Part shown: positions 20,948 to 31,052 of the stretch, piece by piece
Layout: each line of letters starts with the position of its first letter
How positions within the stretch are numbered: position 1 is the stretch's first letter
Origin: Sphingobacteriales bacterium
Lineage (GTDB): Bacteria > Bacteroidota > Bacteroidia > Sphingobacteriales > Sphingobacteriaceae
NCBI GenBank assembly: GCA_004293485.1
Contig: RDYW01000035.1
Span: 28,499-92,498, forward strand
Reading direction: 5' to 3'
DNA length: 64,000 bases
The notes under the pieces: generated by a model
Databases searched by the model: none
What the model was told of the DNA's origin: nothing
The model's input: the letters and a program-made list of their open reading frames with translations, nothing else
Position numbers and translations under genes: made by a program

Positions 20948-21006
20948 CCATGGTTGGTGATACACCAAACGCCAAAAGAATGTTGTTGGTGTGCCACCAA
21001 CCATGG
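20948..21006 (+). repeat. 59-bp palindromic repeat, GTTGGTG family, copy 1
   Basis: The block starts CCATGGTTGGTGATACACC and ends GGTGTGCCACCAACCATGG, so its ends form a long imperfect hairpin, with CAAACGCC...TGTTGTT in the middle. A second copy at 51,993-52,053 has the same sequence in the opposite orientation. It lies in a 323-bp gap between aroC and a beta-barrel gene. Apart from it the gap shows nothing clear. Confidence 0.85.
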
Positions 21007-21144
21007 AAATAGACAGAAAATATAGTAAACATGAAGATTATTTTTTTGTAAAAAAAATACTAGCATTTCAATCGGGTTTGACTGGCGTTACTTTTTTTAC
21101 GTGAAACGACAAGCATTGTGGCGTTGTGTAAAATACAAGTAATT

Positions 21145-21834
21145 TTAATACACAAAACCAAAGGAAAAGAATAACGTACTGGTACGATGCGCCGAAATAT
21201 CTAGGGTAGGATTATTTACAAATTTTAATTTGCTTACGCTTCGGTTCCAATTTATGTAACTATAGGATACTCCAAATCTAAAACCAAGTTTTTTTGGGTT
21301 TCTATACTCTAAGCCAATTTCTGGTTGGGCAGCCCAGTAAAATACGCTTTTACTTTGTTCGATGGTAGCTATTTGCTGTAAATTATTATTTAATGAGTAG
21401 CTAGTGTAGGTAGCATTACTAAATAGTTGTTGAAAATTAAAGCCTGCTGCGGCAAAAAAAAATATATTATCATCGGCACTTATATCGCTACGCCAAAGCG
21501 GCCTAAACTGAAATGCCAAAGCACTGTTTTCTATATTTAAAACATTATCATTAAGTTTTGAATTTGGGTTTTTAAAGTAATTTTCTCCTCGCCTGTTTAC
21601 AAGTAAATAATCAACGCCGGTTTCTAAATAAAAATTTGGCTTCAGTTTAAACGCGTATCCGGTGTTTATAAAAACACCCGAAACCGGCTCGCCTACTGGG
21701 CCTGGGGTATTGTCGTTATTTATAAGTAAACCAATATATTCTACAAATGGTATTTTGGCGTAAGTGTAACCGTAATTTTGACCATACAAAAAGTTGATTT
21801 GTAAACAAAAAGCAATCAAAAAAAAAGACTTCAT
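21145..21834 (-). CDS. outer-membrane beta-barrel protein
   Basis: The 229-residue protein has a signal peptide (MKSFFLIAFCLQINFLYGQ). It then shows alternating strands with aromatic ends (YLETGVDYLLVNRRG, FFAAAGFNFQQLF, LGFRFGVSYSYINWN) and finishes in a strand ending in aromatic residues (TLFFSFGFVY), as expected for insertion by BamA. The size suits an 8- to 10-strand barrel. There is no specific family I can name, and no transport function can be stated. Confidence 0.75.
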   Translation of the reverse strand: MKSFFLIAFCLQINFLYGQNYGYTYAKIPFVEYIGLLINNDNTPGPVGEPVSGVFINTGYAFKLKPNFYLETGVDYLLVNRRGENYFKNPNSKLNDNVLNIENSALAFQFRPLWRSDISADDNIFFFAAAGFNFQQLFSNATYTSYSLNNNLQQIATIEQSKSVFYWAAQPEIGLEYRNPKKLGFRFGVSYSYINWNRSVSKLKFVNNPTLDISAHRTSTLFFSFGFVY

Positions 21835-21854
21835 AAAAAAAATGAAAGTGTAAA

Positions 21855-22065
21855 ATGTGTGCTATGTGTTTTTGTATTTTCCTTTTTTTTTTAAGAATTT
21901 TAAGGGTTTCTTTAAACTTTTTTGTGGATAATACCAACCTGTCGGAGTTAAAATCAATAACTTCAGCCTGTTCGGTTTGTGTATCAAATTGTTTTTTACA
22001 ACTTGATATTACAGCAAGAGTAAGGCCTAAAATTAATAGTCGAGCGAGTGAGTGAGTCTTTTCAT
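21855..22065 (-). CDS. small lipoprotein, possibly phase-variable
   Basis: One minus-strand frame encodes a good lipoprotein signal (LARLLILGLTLAVISSC, lipobox ISSC) and a charged tail (KKQFDTQTEQAEVIDFNSDR). The natural start, ATG at 22,063-22,065 followed by KRLTHSL, is out of frame with it. They are separated by four GAG(T/C) tetranucleotide units at 22,042-22,057, and one extra unit would join them exactly. A further-upstream ATG at 22,105 is in frame but gives an unusual N terminus. A T10 run at 21,883-21,892 affects the end: in the present frame the ORF continues into the next gene to 21,716. The true ends are uncertain. Confidence 0.45.
22042..22057. repeat. tetranucleotide repeat inside a lipoprotein signal sequence
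   Basis: Four tandem units GAGC-GAGT-GAGT-GAGT begin 5 bases downstream of an ATG (minus strand). Tetranucleotide tracts of this kind are classic slippage sites, and here a change of one unit would switch the reading frame of the downstream lipoprotein sequence. Confidence 0.7.
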
Positions 22066-22306
22066 TTTTTTTAGGGTTTAGCTTAAATTTAATACAATGT
22101 AACATTTTTTTATAAAAAATACTTTATGCTACTTTTTTTAAGAAAAAAGCATGTGTAAAAACATCATCTGACGCAATGGTGATGTGGCATCAATTACAAC
22201 CTAATCTATTTAAACAAAACCAGCTGATTTTAAAAATAAAATAATAAGATTGAATAACAAAATAGTAAATCCTCAATAATAACCTTGTAAAACTTGACAC
22301 TTAAAG

Positions 22307-23323
22307 CTAAAAACTCATTCGAGGAAGTGGACTTATGTTTTGCCCCACAAAATCGTGGTTTAGGTATTTGAAATATCCTGCAATAGCAATCATGGCGGCA
22401 TTATCAGTACAATAATTTAAATCGGGGATATATACTTTCCAATTATTATTTTGTGCTTCGATGTGTAATGCTTGGCGCAAGCCCGAGTTAGCCGATACAC
22501 CACCAGCTATGGCAATATGGTTAATTTGATACAGTTGGGCAGCTTTTTTAAGTTTATTTAAAAGAATGCTAACAATGCGCCCTTGCACCGATGCGCAAAT
22601 ATTGTGGATATTTTGTTTTAAAAAATCAGGGTTTTTTTTAATATTATCATTTATAAAATATAGTATAGCAGTTTTTAGGCCACTAAAGCTAAAGTTTAAT
22701 TCGGGTATATTGGGTTCGGTAAAAGCGTAGGTTTGCTGGCCCATTTGTGCATATTTATCAATTAAAGGTCCACCAGGGTAGGGTAGTCCCAATATTTTTG
22801 CGGTTTTATCAAAAGCTTCGCCAGCAGCATCATCTAACGTTTGGCCAATAATTTGCATATCGAAGTGGTTTTTTACCAACACTATTTGTGTATGCCCCCC
22901 CGATACCGTAAGGCATAAAAAAGGGAAAGGGGGAGGGGTATAATTTGGCATATTTTTAGGGGCAATAAAATGCGCTAACACATGCGCCTGTATGTGGTTA
23001 ACTTCTATTAGTGGGATATTTAGCCCCAGCGCAAACGATTTAGCAAACGATACGCCTACCAGCAACGACCCCAATAAACCAGGCCCGCGTGTAAAAGCTA
23101 TGGCGTGTAACTGATTTTTGTTTACATTAGCTTCGTTTAAGGCATGGTGTACCGTAGGAATAATGTTTTGCTGGTGTACACGCGAGGCTAATTCGGGTAC
23201 TACACCGCCGTAATTTTGGTGTATAGTTTGGTTGGCAATAATATTTGATACAATTTTACCGTCGATACAAACGGATGCCGAGGTTTCGTCGCATGATGAC
23301 TCGATAGCTAAAATAATTGCCAT
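22307..23323 (-). CDS. tsaD: tRNA N6-adenosine threonylcarbamoyltransferase
   Basis: The 338-residue ASKHA-fold enzyme transfers threonylcarbamoyl to A37 of ANN-decoding tRNAs. It has ESSCDETSAS near the N terminus, the metal-binding HVLAH (HxxxH) motif, SGGHTQIVLV, and the C-terminal GGVSANSGLR and DNAAMIAIAG. Its partner TsaB is also in this window at 46,518. The gene is divergent from the TamB-like gene. Confidence 0.97.
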   Translation of the reverse strand: MAIILAIESSCDETSASVCIDGKIVSNIIANQTIHQNYGGVVPELASRVHQQNIIPTVHHALNEANVNKNQLHAIAFTRGPGLLGSLLVGVSFAKSFALGLNIPLIEVNHIQAHVLAHFIAPKNMPNYTPPPFPFLCLTVSGGHTQIVLVKNHFDMQIIGQTLDDAAGEAFDKTAKILGLPYPGGPLIDKYAQMGQQTYAFTEPNIPELNFSFSGLKTAILYFINDNIKKNPDFLKQNIHNICASVQGRIVSILLNKLKKAAQLYQINHIAIAGGVSANSGLRQALHIEAQNNNWKVYIPDLNYCTDNAAMIAIAGYFKYLNHDFVGQNISPLPRMSF

Positions 23324-23385
23324 AGTAAAAATTTTAATTTTTAAATTGTAAACGTATTAAAAAAGTATTAAAAATAGGTGTTTGG

Positions 23386-26300
23386 TTGTTGCTGTTTTTA
23401 TTAATAACGGCTGGTGTGCTTACTTTTGTATCGCAACTGCCTCAAGTACAAACATGGGCTGCTAATAAAGCCGCTAATTATTTATCTGAGGAGCTTAAAA
23501 CCAAAGTTGAAGTTAAAAACTTGTTTTTTAAACCTTTTACATCTTTGATTATAGAGGGTTTGTATGTGCAAGATTTACAAAAAGATACCCTACTACTAGT
23601 GCCTAAACTTGTGGTAGATATAAGTGAATTTTCGCCATTTAAACGCAGAAAAATCGACTTAAATAATATCGAATTGTACGATGGTAAATGTTATTTAAAA
23701 AAATTTAAAAATGATTCGAGCAATGTAAGTTTTATTATTAACTATTTTGCTTCGGGTAAGCCCGATACTACCAAAAGTAGGCCTTTCGACCTTTCTTTTG
23801 ATAAAATAACCCTTAAAAATTTCGACTTTAGGTACAAAAATTATTTGTTTAAAAATACTTATAGCCACCAAGTAAATTATGAGGATGTGCATCTTAAACA
23901 CTTAAATGTAGGCTTGCTAGGGGTAGATATTAAACATCATTTGTTTAAAGCCCAAATAAATAAACTAAGCTTTTACGAAAAATGTGGCTTTGTATTAAAC
24001 GATTTAAGTGCACATGCTGTAGTAGATAGCAACCAAATTGTACTTAACAGTTTACAATTAATTACACCAAAATCAAATTTGCATAATTTTTTTAGTATGA
24101 AGTTTAAAAGTTATGATGACTTTAACGATTTTGAAAACAAGGTAATGATGGAGGGTAACTTTAAAAATGCTACAATTGCATCAACCGATGTGGCTTATTT
24201 TTCATCCGCTTTGCGTAAAATAAATTTATCTATAAATGTTAATGGCAAAATAAAAGGTAGGGTAAATAACTTAAAAGCCAAAAACCTGCAAATAATGGCA
24301 GGTAAAGCTACCTACGTAAAAGGGGATTTTTACGTTAAAGGATTGCCCGATATTAAAAACACTTTTTTAAACTTAAATTTTAGTCAAGTTGCCACCAATA
24401 AAACCGATTTAGATGCGATTATTGCAGGTGTTACAGGTAAAAAAAAATCAATCATACCAGGTATGGTTAATAAGTTTGGACATGTAAACTTTAAAGGCAA
24501 TTTTACCGGGTTTACAAATAATTTTGTGGCTTATAGCGAGTTTAAAACCAAGCTAGGTAGCTTAAAATCAAACATACATGTAAACTTTGATAAGGCAAAC
24601 ATACCTAGTTATGTAGGCAAAATACAAACATTAAATTTTGATATTGGGCAATTACTAAACCAAAAATCGTTAGGTAAAACTAGCCTTAAAATGGATGTAA
24701 ATGGATATGGCACCGATGTTAAAAAACTATCCGAAACTTTATTGGCTACTATTGATTATATTGATTTTAACCATTACAGATACCATAACGTTAGGCTAAA
24801 CGGAAAGTTTAATAAACAACTTTTTAAAGGTAATGCAACCATAAACGATAAAAACCTAGATTTAGCTTTTAAAGGAAATATTAACTTTAGCCAAGCATTA
24901 CCCGAGTATAAATTTTACGCCAATATTGGCCATGCCAACCTTCGTAATTTAAAATTTATAGAAGATAGTATCAGTATTTCAACCAATTTTAATGCCGATT
25001 TTAGCGGTAATAGCTTAGATAATATACAGGGTAATGCAGCATTAAATAAAATAAAATTACGTACAGCACAAAAAACTTTTACCATAGATACGGTAAATGT
25101 AAATGCCGATGGTATGGGAACCAGTAGGTTACTACAAGTTACATCCGATATTGGCGATGCTAGCATACGTGGGTTGTACGATTTAGCTACCCTGCCATCG
25201 GCTTTTAAGCTAATTGTAAAAAAATATATACCTTCGTGGCAAACGGTTATTGTAAAATCCAAAAAACAAAATTTTCAGTTTAATTTTGATTTAAAAAATT
25301 TAGATGCCCTTACATCTTTATTATTACCTACACTTAGCATCCCCGAAAGGGGAAGCTTTAGTGGTAAATTTAATTCCGACTCGGGCCGGGTATCGCTTAG
25401 CGGTTTTGTAAAAACAATAAAGTACGATAAAATTGTGTACCGCAATTTAATTATCGACCAAAATACATCGCCCAAAAGCCTCGAGGCTATTATTTCTTTA
25501 GATAAGATAAATCTTACCGATAGCGTTGCAGTTCAAAACATAATTATTCAAAACAGTTTAAAAAACGATAGCTTATCGTTTAACGTAAAATTATCGGATA
25601 AAAGTGCTGTTAACCAGCTCGATTTGTACGGATTGGTAGAGTTTGGTAAAGATACAACAGCCAAGTTAAGCATACTTCCATCGGATATTGTGATAGATAA
25701 CCAAGTGTGGAAGGTACAAGACAAAGCCCGTATAAAATTTGAGAACCAAAAAACCAAAATAGAGGGCATTTATTTAACTAATAACCAACAATTGATAGCC
25801 GTAAACGGTATAGTTTCGACCAAACCCAATGATGTATTGGCGGTAGTGATGGAAAATGTAAGCCTTAAATCGCTAAGTATGTTATCTAAAGGTTCGGGCA
25901 TTAACCTATCGGGGACAATAAATGGTAACATAAACTTAGCTTCTATATTGGCTAACCCCGATATAAAATCCGATATTAAAGTAGATTCGTTGCAGTACAA
26001 TACCACCTTTATCGGGGATTTACGGTTAGTATCAGCCTTTAACGAACAAACCCAAAAAATTGATGTAAACGCCGTTATTGATAACCGTGGGCAAAAAACT
26101 ATGGATATAAATGGCAGTATCAATATTAAAAACGAAACCAATAATTTAGATTTAAACGTATTGCTTGATAAAACCGAATTAATTATTTTTTCTCCTTTTA
26201 TAAACGAGCTCGTATCTAACTTATCGGGCCATATATCATCGAAACTAAAAGTTACAGGGCCATTTAGTAACCCCAAAATAAACGGTACCGCAGGCTTTAA

Positions 26301-27798
26301 AAATGCTGGCTTAACCGTAAATTATTTGAACACCGCTTACATTATTAACGATGAAGTAGAAGTAGAAAATAGTATTATTAAAATTAATAACCTAGGTATA
26401 AAAGATATACGAAATAATATAGCCCGTGTAAATGGTACCGTAGATTTAAAAAATCCTGATAACCCCGATATTGAAATTAACCTAAATGCCAGTAATTTTA
26501 TGGCATTAAATACCACTGCCAAAAATGGGCAAGCCTACTATGGCGTAGCTTACGCCACAGGCGATTTTAACTTTAACGGCCCTACCGATGCCATGCGCAT
26601 AGTTATAAACGCCAAAACCGAACGTGGTACTATATTTACGATCCCACTTAATGGTGCATCAACCGTAGGCGCCAACGATTTTATATTTTATGTTTCAAAA
26701 GATACCCTAAAAAATAAAAGAGGCGATGAAAACTTTTTTAAGGGTTTAGTGATGGAGTTTGAATTGAGGGTGGATGAAGCCTCGCAAGTAAATATACTTA
26801 CCGATGTAGGTAATTTAACAGGGGCTGGTAATGGCGATTTTAGGCTTTTAATTACTTCGCTAGGCGATTTTGAAATGTATGGCGATTATGTGATTGATAA
26901 AGGAAAGTTTGATTTTACGGCCAATAACGTAATAAATAAAACTTTCGAAATACAAAAAGGTGGCGATATACGTTGGACAGGCGACCCATCAAATGCAAAC
27001 ATTAATTTAAACGCCATATACGCTACCCGTACTCCGCTTGCTCCACTTTATTTGGCCGCAGGGCAAACCCAAACCGACGACCGACGTAACGAAACCGTAT
27101 TGGCACAAGCACTTATGTTTTTAAGTGGTTCGCTGCTATCGCCCGATATTAAATTTAAGTTAGATTTTCCTAACAATACCGAAATTAAAACACGCTTAGG
27201 CGGTTATTTAAATAATCAAGATAACGAAAACCAACAAGTTATTAACCTTGTAGTTCGTAATAGCTTTAGCGGTAGTGCCAGCGGTGGTATTGGTTTTCAA
27301 AATAGCGATATTATAAGCTCGGCATCTGAACTCGCTTTTAGCAAACTCAATAATATAATTTCACAATCGTTAAAAGTAAAAAACTTAGACTTTAACATAC
27401 GCTCAGGCAACGAATTTGGGGGTAGTTATCGTTTTTTTAACGATAGATTTACAGTAAGAGGTAATTTTTCGAACAATAGGTACAGTGCACTAAATAATAA
27501 GAGTTTAATAAGTAATAACCTATTTAACACCCCATTAACAGATGTTACCCGCGATTTGGAGTTTAACTATAACCTTAAAAAAGATGCCACCTTTGTAGCA
27601 AAAGGTTTTCAACGACCTGCCAACCGAGATTTTTTTAACCTAAACAGAGATATTTACATTAACGGACTAGGTTTGGTATATATGCAAGAATATGATACTT
27701 TTGCCGAATTTTTGCGCAACACTTTTAGGGGTAAAAATAAAACAACTAAAACTAAGGCTACCAATACCCGTAACGCTCCAGTTAATAAAAACAAATAG
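23386..27798 (+). CDS. TamB/AsmA-like translocation and assembly protein
   Basis: This protein of about 1470 residues has an N-terminal membrane anchor, a long run of repeated beta-strand units typical of AsmA/TamB bridge proteins, and a C-terminal DUF490 region (GDYVIDKGKFDF, GDIRWTGDPSNANINL). Such proteins span the periplasm and carry phospholipids or help outer-membrane protein assembly. The start is unclear: 23,386 is TTG. The open frame continues upstream to 23,338 and encodes KRIKKVLKIGVWLL, the basic flank expected of an anchor, for which the only candidate start is ATT at 23,356. No ATG or GTG is in frame. Confidence 0.85.
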   Translation: MLLFLLITAGVLTFVSQLPQVQTWAANKAANYLSEELKTKVEVKNLFFKPFTSLIIEGLYVQDLQKDTLLLVPKLVVDISEFSPFKRRKIDLNNIELYDGKCYLKKFKNDSSNVSFIINYFASGKPDTTKSRPFDLSFDKITLKNFDFRYKNYLFKNTYSHQVNYEDVHLKHLNVGLLGVDIKHHLFKAQINKLSFYEKCGFVLNDLSAHAVVDSNQIVLNSLQLITPKSNLHNFFSMKFKSYDDFNDFENKVMMEGNFKNATIASTDVAYFSSALRKINLSINVNGKIKGRVNNLKAKNLQIMAGKATYVKGDFYVKGLPDIKNTFLNLNFSQVATNKTDLDAIIAGVTGKKKSIIPGMVNKFGHVNFKGNFTGFTNNFVAYSEFKTKLGSLKSNIHVNFDKANIPSYVGKIQTLNFDIGQLLNQKSLGKTSLKMDVNGYGTDVKKLSETLLATIDYIDFNHYRYHNVRLNGKFNKQLFKGNATINDKNLDLAFKGNINFSQALPEYKFYANIGHANLRNLKFIEDSISISTNFNADFSGNSLDNIQGNAALNKIKLRTAQKTFTIDTVNVNADGMGTSRLLQVTSDIGDASIRGLYDLATLPSAFKLIVKKYIPSWQTVIVKSKKQNFQFNFDLKNLDALTSLLLPTLSIPERGSFSGKFNSDSGRVSLSGFVKTIKYDKIVYRNLIIDQNTSPKSLEAIISLDKINLTDSVAVQNIIIQNSLKNDSLSFNVKLSDKSAVNQLDLYGLVEFGKDTTAKLSILPSDIVIDNQVWKVQDKARIKFENQKTKIEGIYLTNNQQLIAVNGIVSTKPNDVLAVVMENVSLKSLSMLSKGSGINLSGTINGNINLASILANPDIKSDIKVDSLQYNTTFIGDLRLVSAFNEQTQKIDVNAVIDNRGQKTMDINGSINIKNETNNLDLNVLLDKTELIIFSPFINELVSNLSGHISSKLKVTGPFSNPKINGTAGFKNAGLTVNYLNTAYIINDEVEVENSIIKINNLGIKDIRNNIARVNGTVDLKNPDNPDIEINLNASNFMALNTTAKNGQAYYGVAYATGDFNFNGPTDAMRIVINAKTERGTIFTIPLNGASTVGANDFIFYVSKDTLKNKRGDENFFKGLVMEFELRVDEASQVNILTDVGNLTGAGNGDFRLLITSLGDFEMYGDYVIDKGKFDFTANNVINKTFEIQKGGDIRWTGDPSNANINLNAIYATRTPLAPLYLAAGQTQTDDRRNETVLAQALMFLSGSLLSPDIKFKLDFPNNTEIKTRLGGYLNNQDNENQQVINLVVRNSFSGSASGGIGFQNSDIISSASELAFSKLNNIISQSLKVKNLDFNIRSGNEFGGSYRFFNDRFTVRGNFSNNRYSALNNKSLISNNLFNTPLTDVTRDLEFNYNLKKDATFVAKGFQRPANRDFFNLNRDIYINGLGLVYMQEYDTFAEFLRNTFRGKNKTTKTKATNTRNAPVNKNK

Positions 27799-27878
27799 TA
27801 CTATTAATGTAGCTAATTTCGGGGCTTGGTTTAAAATTATATAAGTTATTAATCTTTTCGTTATTTTAATTCCCAATA

Positions 27879-30812
27879 CTAATACCCAAATATTTCTTTT
27901 AGTGAAAGTTTTTTTACTTCTCCAAGTTTTGCTATATCGCTTTCGCTGATTTTATTTTCGGATGCTAAGATGCAATACGTATAAGGCTTATTGGCTATAT
28001 TTTGTTGGTAAAACTGCTTTATTTGCTCAAAATTTATTTTATTAACCCTGGCGTAGGTTTGCTGGCGTATATCGGTTTTTACGCCTTTGCGCTGTGCCGC
28101 TAAGTAGTTAAATATGATATTATCTTGTGTAATACGCTCGGTTTCAATATCTTTTTTAATACCTATACGGGCATTGTTTAGGTTTTCGTTTAGCTTTGGT
28201 AAGGTGGTTAAAAGCTCGTTCATGGCGGTTACGGCTTCGTTAAATTTATCGGCTTGGCAACCTACGTAAGCTAAGGCAACAAATGGATCGTTTTTTTTAT
28301 CGGGCGTAATGTAATAAGCGTAGGTATTGTAGGCCAACGCTTTAGATTCGCGTATGGTTTGAAACACAATAGCACTCATACCATAACCAAAATAATTGTT
28401 AAACACGCCTATCAAAGGTTCTTCACTTGCATTGTATTTACTGTTATTGCGCAACCACATTATTTCGGCTTGTACCATATCGTAATCGGCATATAGTACT
28501 TGGTTTTTATTTTGTACGCTTGGTGTAAATAGGGTTGAAGGTGCTGCCTGTGTAAATTTAAGAGGTAAAGGGTGTAATTTTTGTATGGTGGGTTTAAAGT
28601 TGATAAGGCTTTGTGGGCCGTAGTAAATTATTTTATGGCTGTGTTTACTAAGGTTGTGTAACAGGTTTACCAATTCGGTTGCGATAATATTTGCCATTTC
28701 GGTATCTGATAGTACATAATTAAATGGGTTTTTTGCGCCATAGCGGGCATAATTGGTTAAACCTTGCATAATGGCTCCTTTGCTGGCTTTTGCATCGGTT
28801 CGGGATTTCATTATTCTAGCTTTTAAGGCTATTAGTGCATTTTGGTTAGCTTTACAGTTTTTTAATAGGTACTCGAACAGCGAAACTGCTTGCACAAAGT
28901 TTTCTTGTAGCCCTTCTATTTTTATGGTGGTAAATTCTCGGCCGGTACTCACATTAAAGCTACAAGCTATTTTATAAAAAGCTTTTGTAATATCTTCGGC
29001 AGTTGTTTTATTAGTTGATAAAAACTGAAGGTATTGGGCCGCTATATCTAATTTTTTATTATTCCAGCTGCCTATATCAAAGCGGTATTGTAATCTAAAT
29101 ATTTGGTTTTCTTTATTTTGTATATATAATAATTGTGCTGGGCCAATATTGCTTTTTACAAAATCTTTATCATAATTTAAAAAAACTGGTTTTACGGGTA
29201 TGGCGGGCATTTGGTTTACGGCTTTAACAAATTCTGATTGTGCATCTCTATTTGTTTCGACCGCCGTAATACTTGGTTTTACAACTTTTACCACGTTTTT
29301 ATCTTCGCCCATGCGTTTATAAATAGCCACATAATTATCGGCAAAGTATTTGTTTGCGAAAGCAACAATATCTTTTTTGGTAATTTTAGATAGCTGGTCG
29401 GTATAGGCTACTTGGTTTTTCCAATCAATTTCTGATGTAAAAGCATCCATCAAGTTTTCGGCTCTTGAGCTATACGATTCCAAGGCTAAAATTTTATTTT
29501 TCTTTTGGTTATTTACAATCGAAGTAATCAGGTTATTATCAAAATTTCCTTTTTTTAAGTTTTCTATTTCGCCCAGCATCAATGTTTTAACATCCTCTAG
29601 CGATTGCCCTTGCGTAGCGTTTCCTTGCATGTATAACACGCCATAATCTATAAGGGTATATGCCGATGCCGAAGCCCGCAATAGCTTTTGTTTTTTTACC
29701 AAGTTTAAATCCATTAAACCCGCCTTGCCATTGGTAAGTATTTGCCCTACTAGGTCGGCAAGCAATACATCTTTATCTTTATTGCCAGGCAGGCGGAAGC
29801 CAATGGTTACGTTTTCGGCATCGGGGCCTATTACTTCTTCAATAATAGGTTGGTTAATAGGTAGTTCGGCATCAAACGTATAGGCAGGTATAGGATTGCT
29901 TTGCATAAACGAAAAAGCGTTATCTACTTTTTTAATCATCGCATTAGCATCAAAATCACCAGCCATAATTATACCCATATTATTGGGCACATAGTAATTG
30001 TTATAATATTGGCGTATAGCTACTAGCGATGGATTTTTTAAATGTTCAACGGTACCAATGGTAGTTTGCCTGCCGTAATTATTGTTTTTAAATAAGCTGG
30101 CAAACAGCTTTTCGAACACCTTACGGCTATCGCTATCCATACCTATATTTTTTTCTTCGTAAACGGCTTCAAGTTCGGTATGGAAAATTCTAAAAACTGG
30201 GTTTCTAAATCGCTCGGCCTGTACAGCTAAATATTTATCGGTAGCATTAGCGGGCACATCATCGGTATATACTGTTTGTTCAAATGATGTAAAAGCATTG
30301 GTTCCTTGTGCGCCCATGGCCGCTAACATTTTATCATACTCATTAGCAATGGCATATTTTGCTGCAATGCCCGATACCGAATCTATTTGCTGGTAAATAG
30401 CTTTACGTTTTAGGGTATCGGTGGTGTGGTTATAGGTTTCGTAAAGGGTATCAATTTTATCTAACTCGGGTTTTTCTTTTGCCCAGTTTAAGCTACCATA
30501 TTTATCAGTTCCTTTAAATAGCATGTGTTCTAAATAGTGTGCAAGGCCAGTGTGCGAGGCTGGGTCGGTTTTACTACCTGCTTTTGTAGCTATATAACAC
30601 TGTATGCGAGGGCTTTTATTGCTGGTACTTAAAATAACAGTTAAACCATTTTTAAGGGTATAAAACCTTGCTTTTGTAGGGTCGTTTACTACATATTTAT
30701 AGGTATATCCGCCAGATGTAGCCGTTGCCCATTGCGTAGGTTTTTGTTGTGCAAATAGGTTACTAGCAAGTAAAAGTAGGGGTAATAAAAGTTTGGTTTT
30801 AAAGTTTAACAT
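27879..30812 (-). CDS. M16-family zinc metallopeptidase, two-domain
   Basis: The 977-residue protein begins with a signal peptide (MLNFKTKLLLPLLLLASNLFAQ). The first M16 domain has the inverted zinc motif HYLEH (His92, Glu95, His96) with the distal Glu in ELEAVYEE. The second half is a catalytically inactive M16 repeat that helps form the clam-shell chamber. Periplasmic M16 peptidases of this size (pitrilysin or PqqL-like) degrade small peptides. It is convergent with the TamB-like gene and has no clear operon partner. Confidence 0.92.
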   Translation of the reverse strand: MLNFKTKLLLPLLLLASNLFAQQKPTQWATATSGGYTYKYVVNDPTKARFYTLKNGLTVILSTSNKSPRIQCYIATKAGSKTDPASHTGLAHYLEHMLFKGTDKYGSLNWAKEKPELDKIDTLYETYNHTTDTLKRKAIYQQIDSVSGIAAKYAIANEYDKMLAAMGAQGTNAFTSFEQTVYTDDVPANATDKYLAVQAERFRNPVFRIFHTELEAVYEEKNIGMDSDSRKVFEKLFASLFKNNNYGRQTTIGTVEHLKNPSLVAIRQYYNNYYVPNNMGIIMAGDFDANAMIKKVDNAFSFMQSNPIPAYTFDAELPINQPIIEEVIGPDAENVTIGFRLPGNKDKDVLLADLVGQILTNGKAGLMDLNLVKKQKLLRASASAYTLIDYGVLYMQGNATQGQSLEDVKTLMLGEIENLKKGNFDNNLITSIVNNQKKNKILALESYSSRAENLMDAFTSEIDWKNQVAYTDQLSKITKKDIVAFANKYFADNYVAIYKRMGEDKNVVKVVKPSITAVETNRDAQSEFVKAVNQMPAIPVKPVFLNYDKDFVKSNIGPAQLLYIQNKENQIFRLQYRFDIGSWNNKKLDIAAQYLQFLSTNKTTAEDITKAFYKIACSFNVSTGREFTTIKIEGLQENFVQAVSLFEYLLKNCKANQNALIALKARIMKSRTDAKASKGAIMQGLTNYARYGAKNPFNYVLSDTEMANIIATELVNLLHNLSKHSHKIIYYGPQSLINFKPTIQKLHPLPLKFTQAAPSTLFTPSVQNKNQVLYADYDMVQAEIMWLRNNSKYNASEEPLIGVFNNYFGYGMSAIVFQTIRESKALAYNTYAYYITPDKKNDPFVALAYVGCQADKFNEAVTAMNELLTTLPKLNENLNNARIGIKKDIETERITQDNIIFNYLAAQRKGVKTDIRQQTYARVNKINFEQIKQFYQQNIANKPYTYCILASENKISESDIAKLGEVKKLSLKEIFGY

Positions 30813-31052
30813 AAAATTATTTTAAATAGTAAACGAGTAAATTAATTTTTCATAAAATTTGTGAAAGCATTTGAATGTAAAGCTTTTTTGTTTTTAAAGT
30901 TAAAATTTTAAAAATTAATTTGGATATTTTTATTGATACTTAAACATTATTTACAGTTAATAAGTATTTTAAGCCAAAATTAGTACTGTAAATTATGAAA
31001 TACTTATTGTTAAGTACAAAATTATTCCATAAATTTTTAAATCTAATATATT

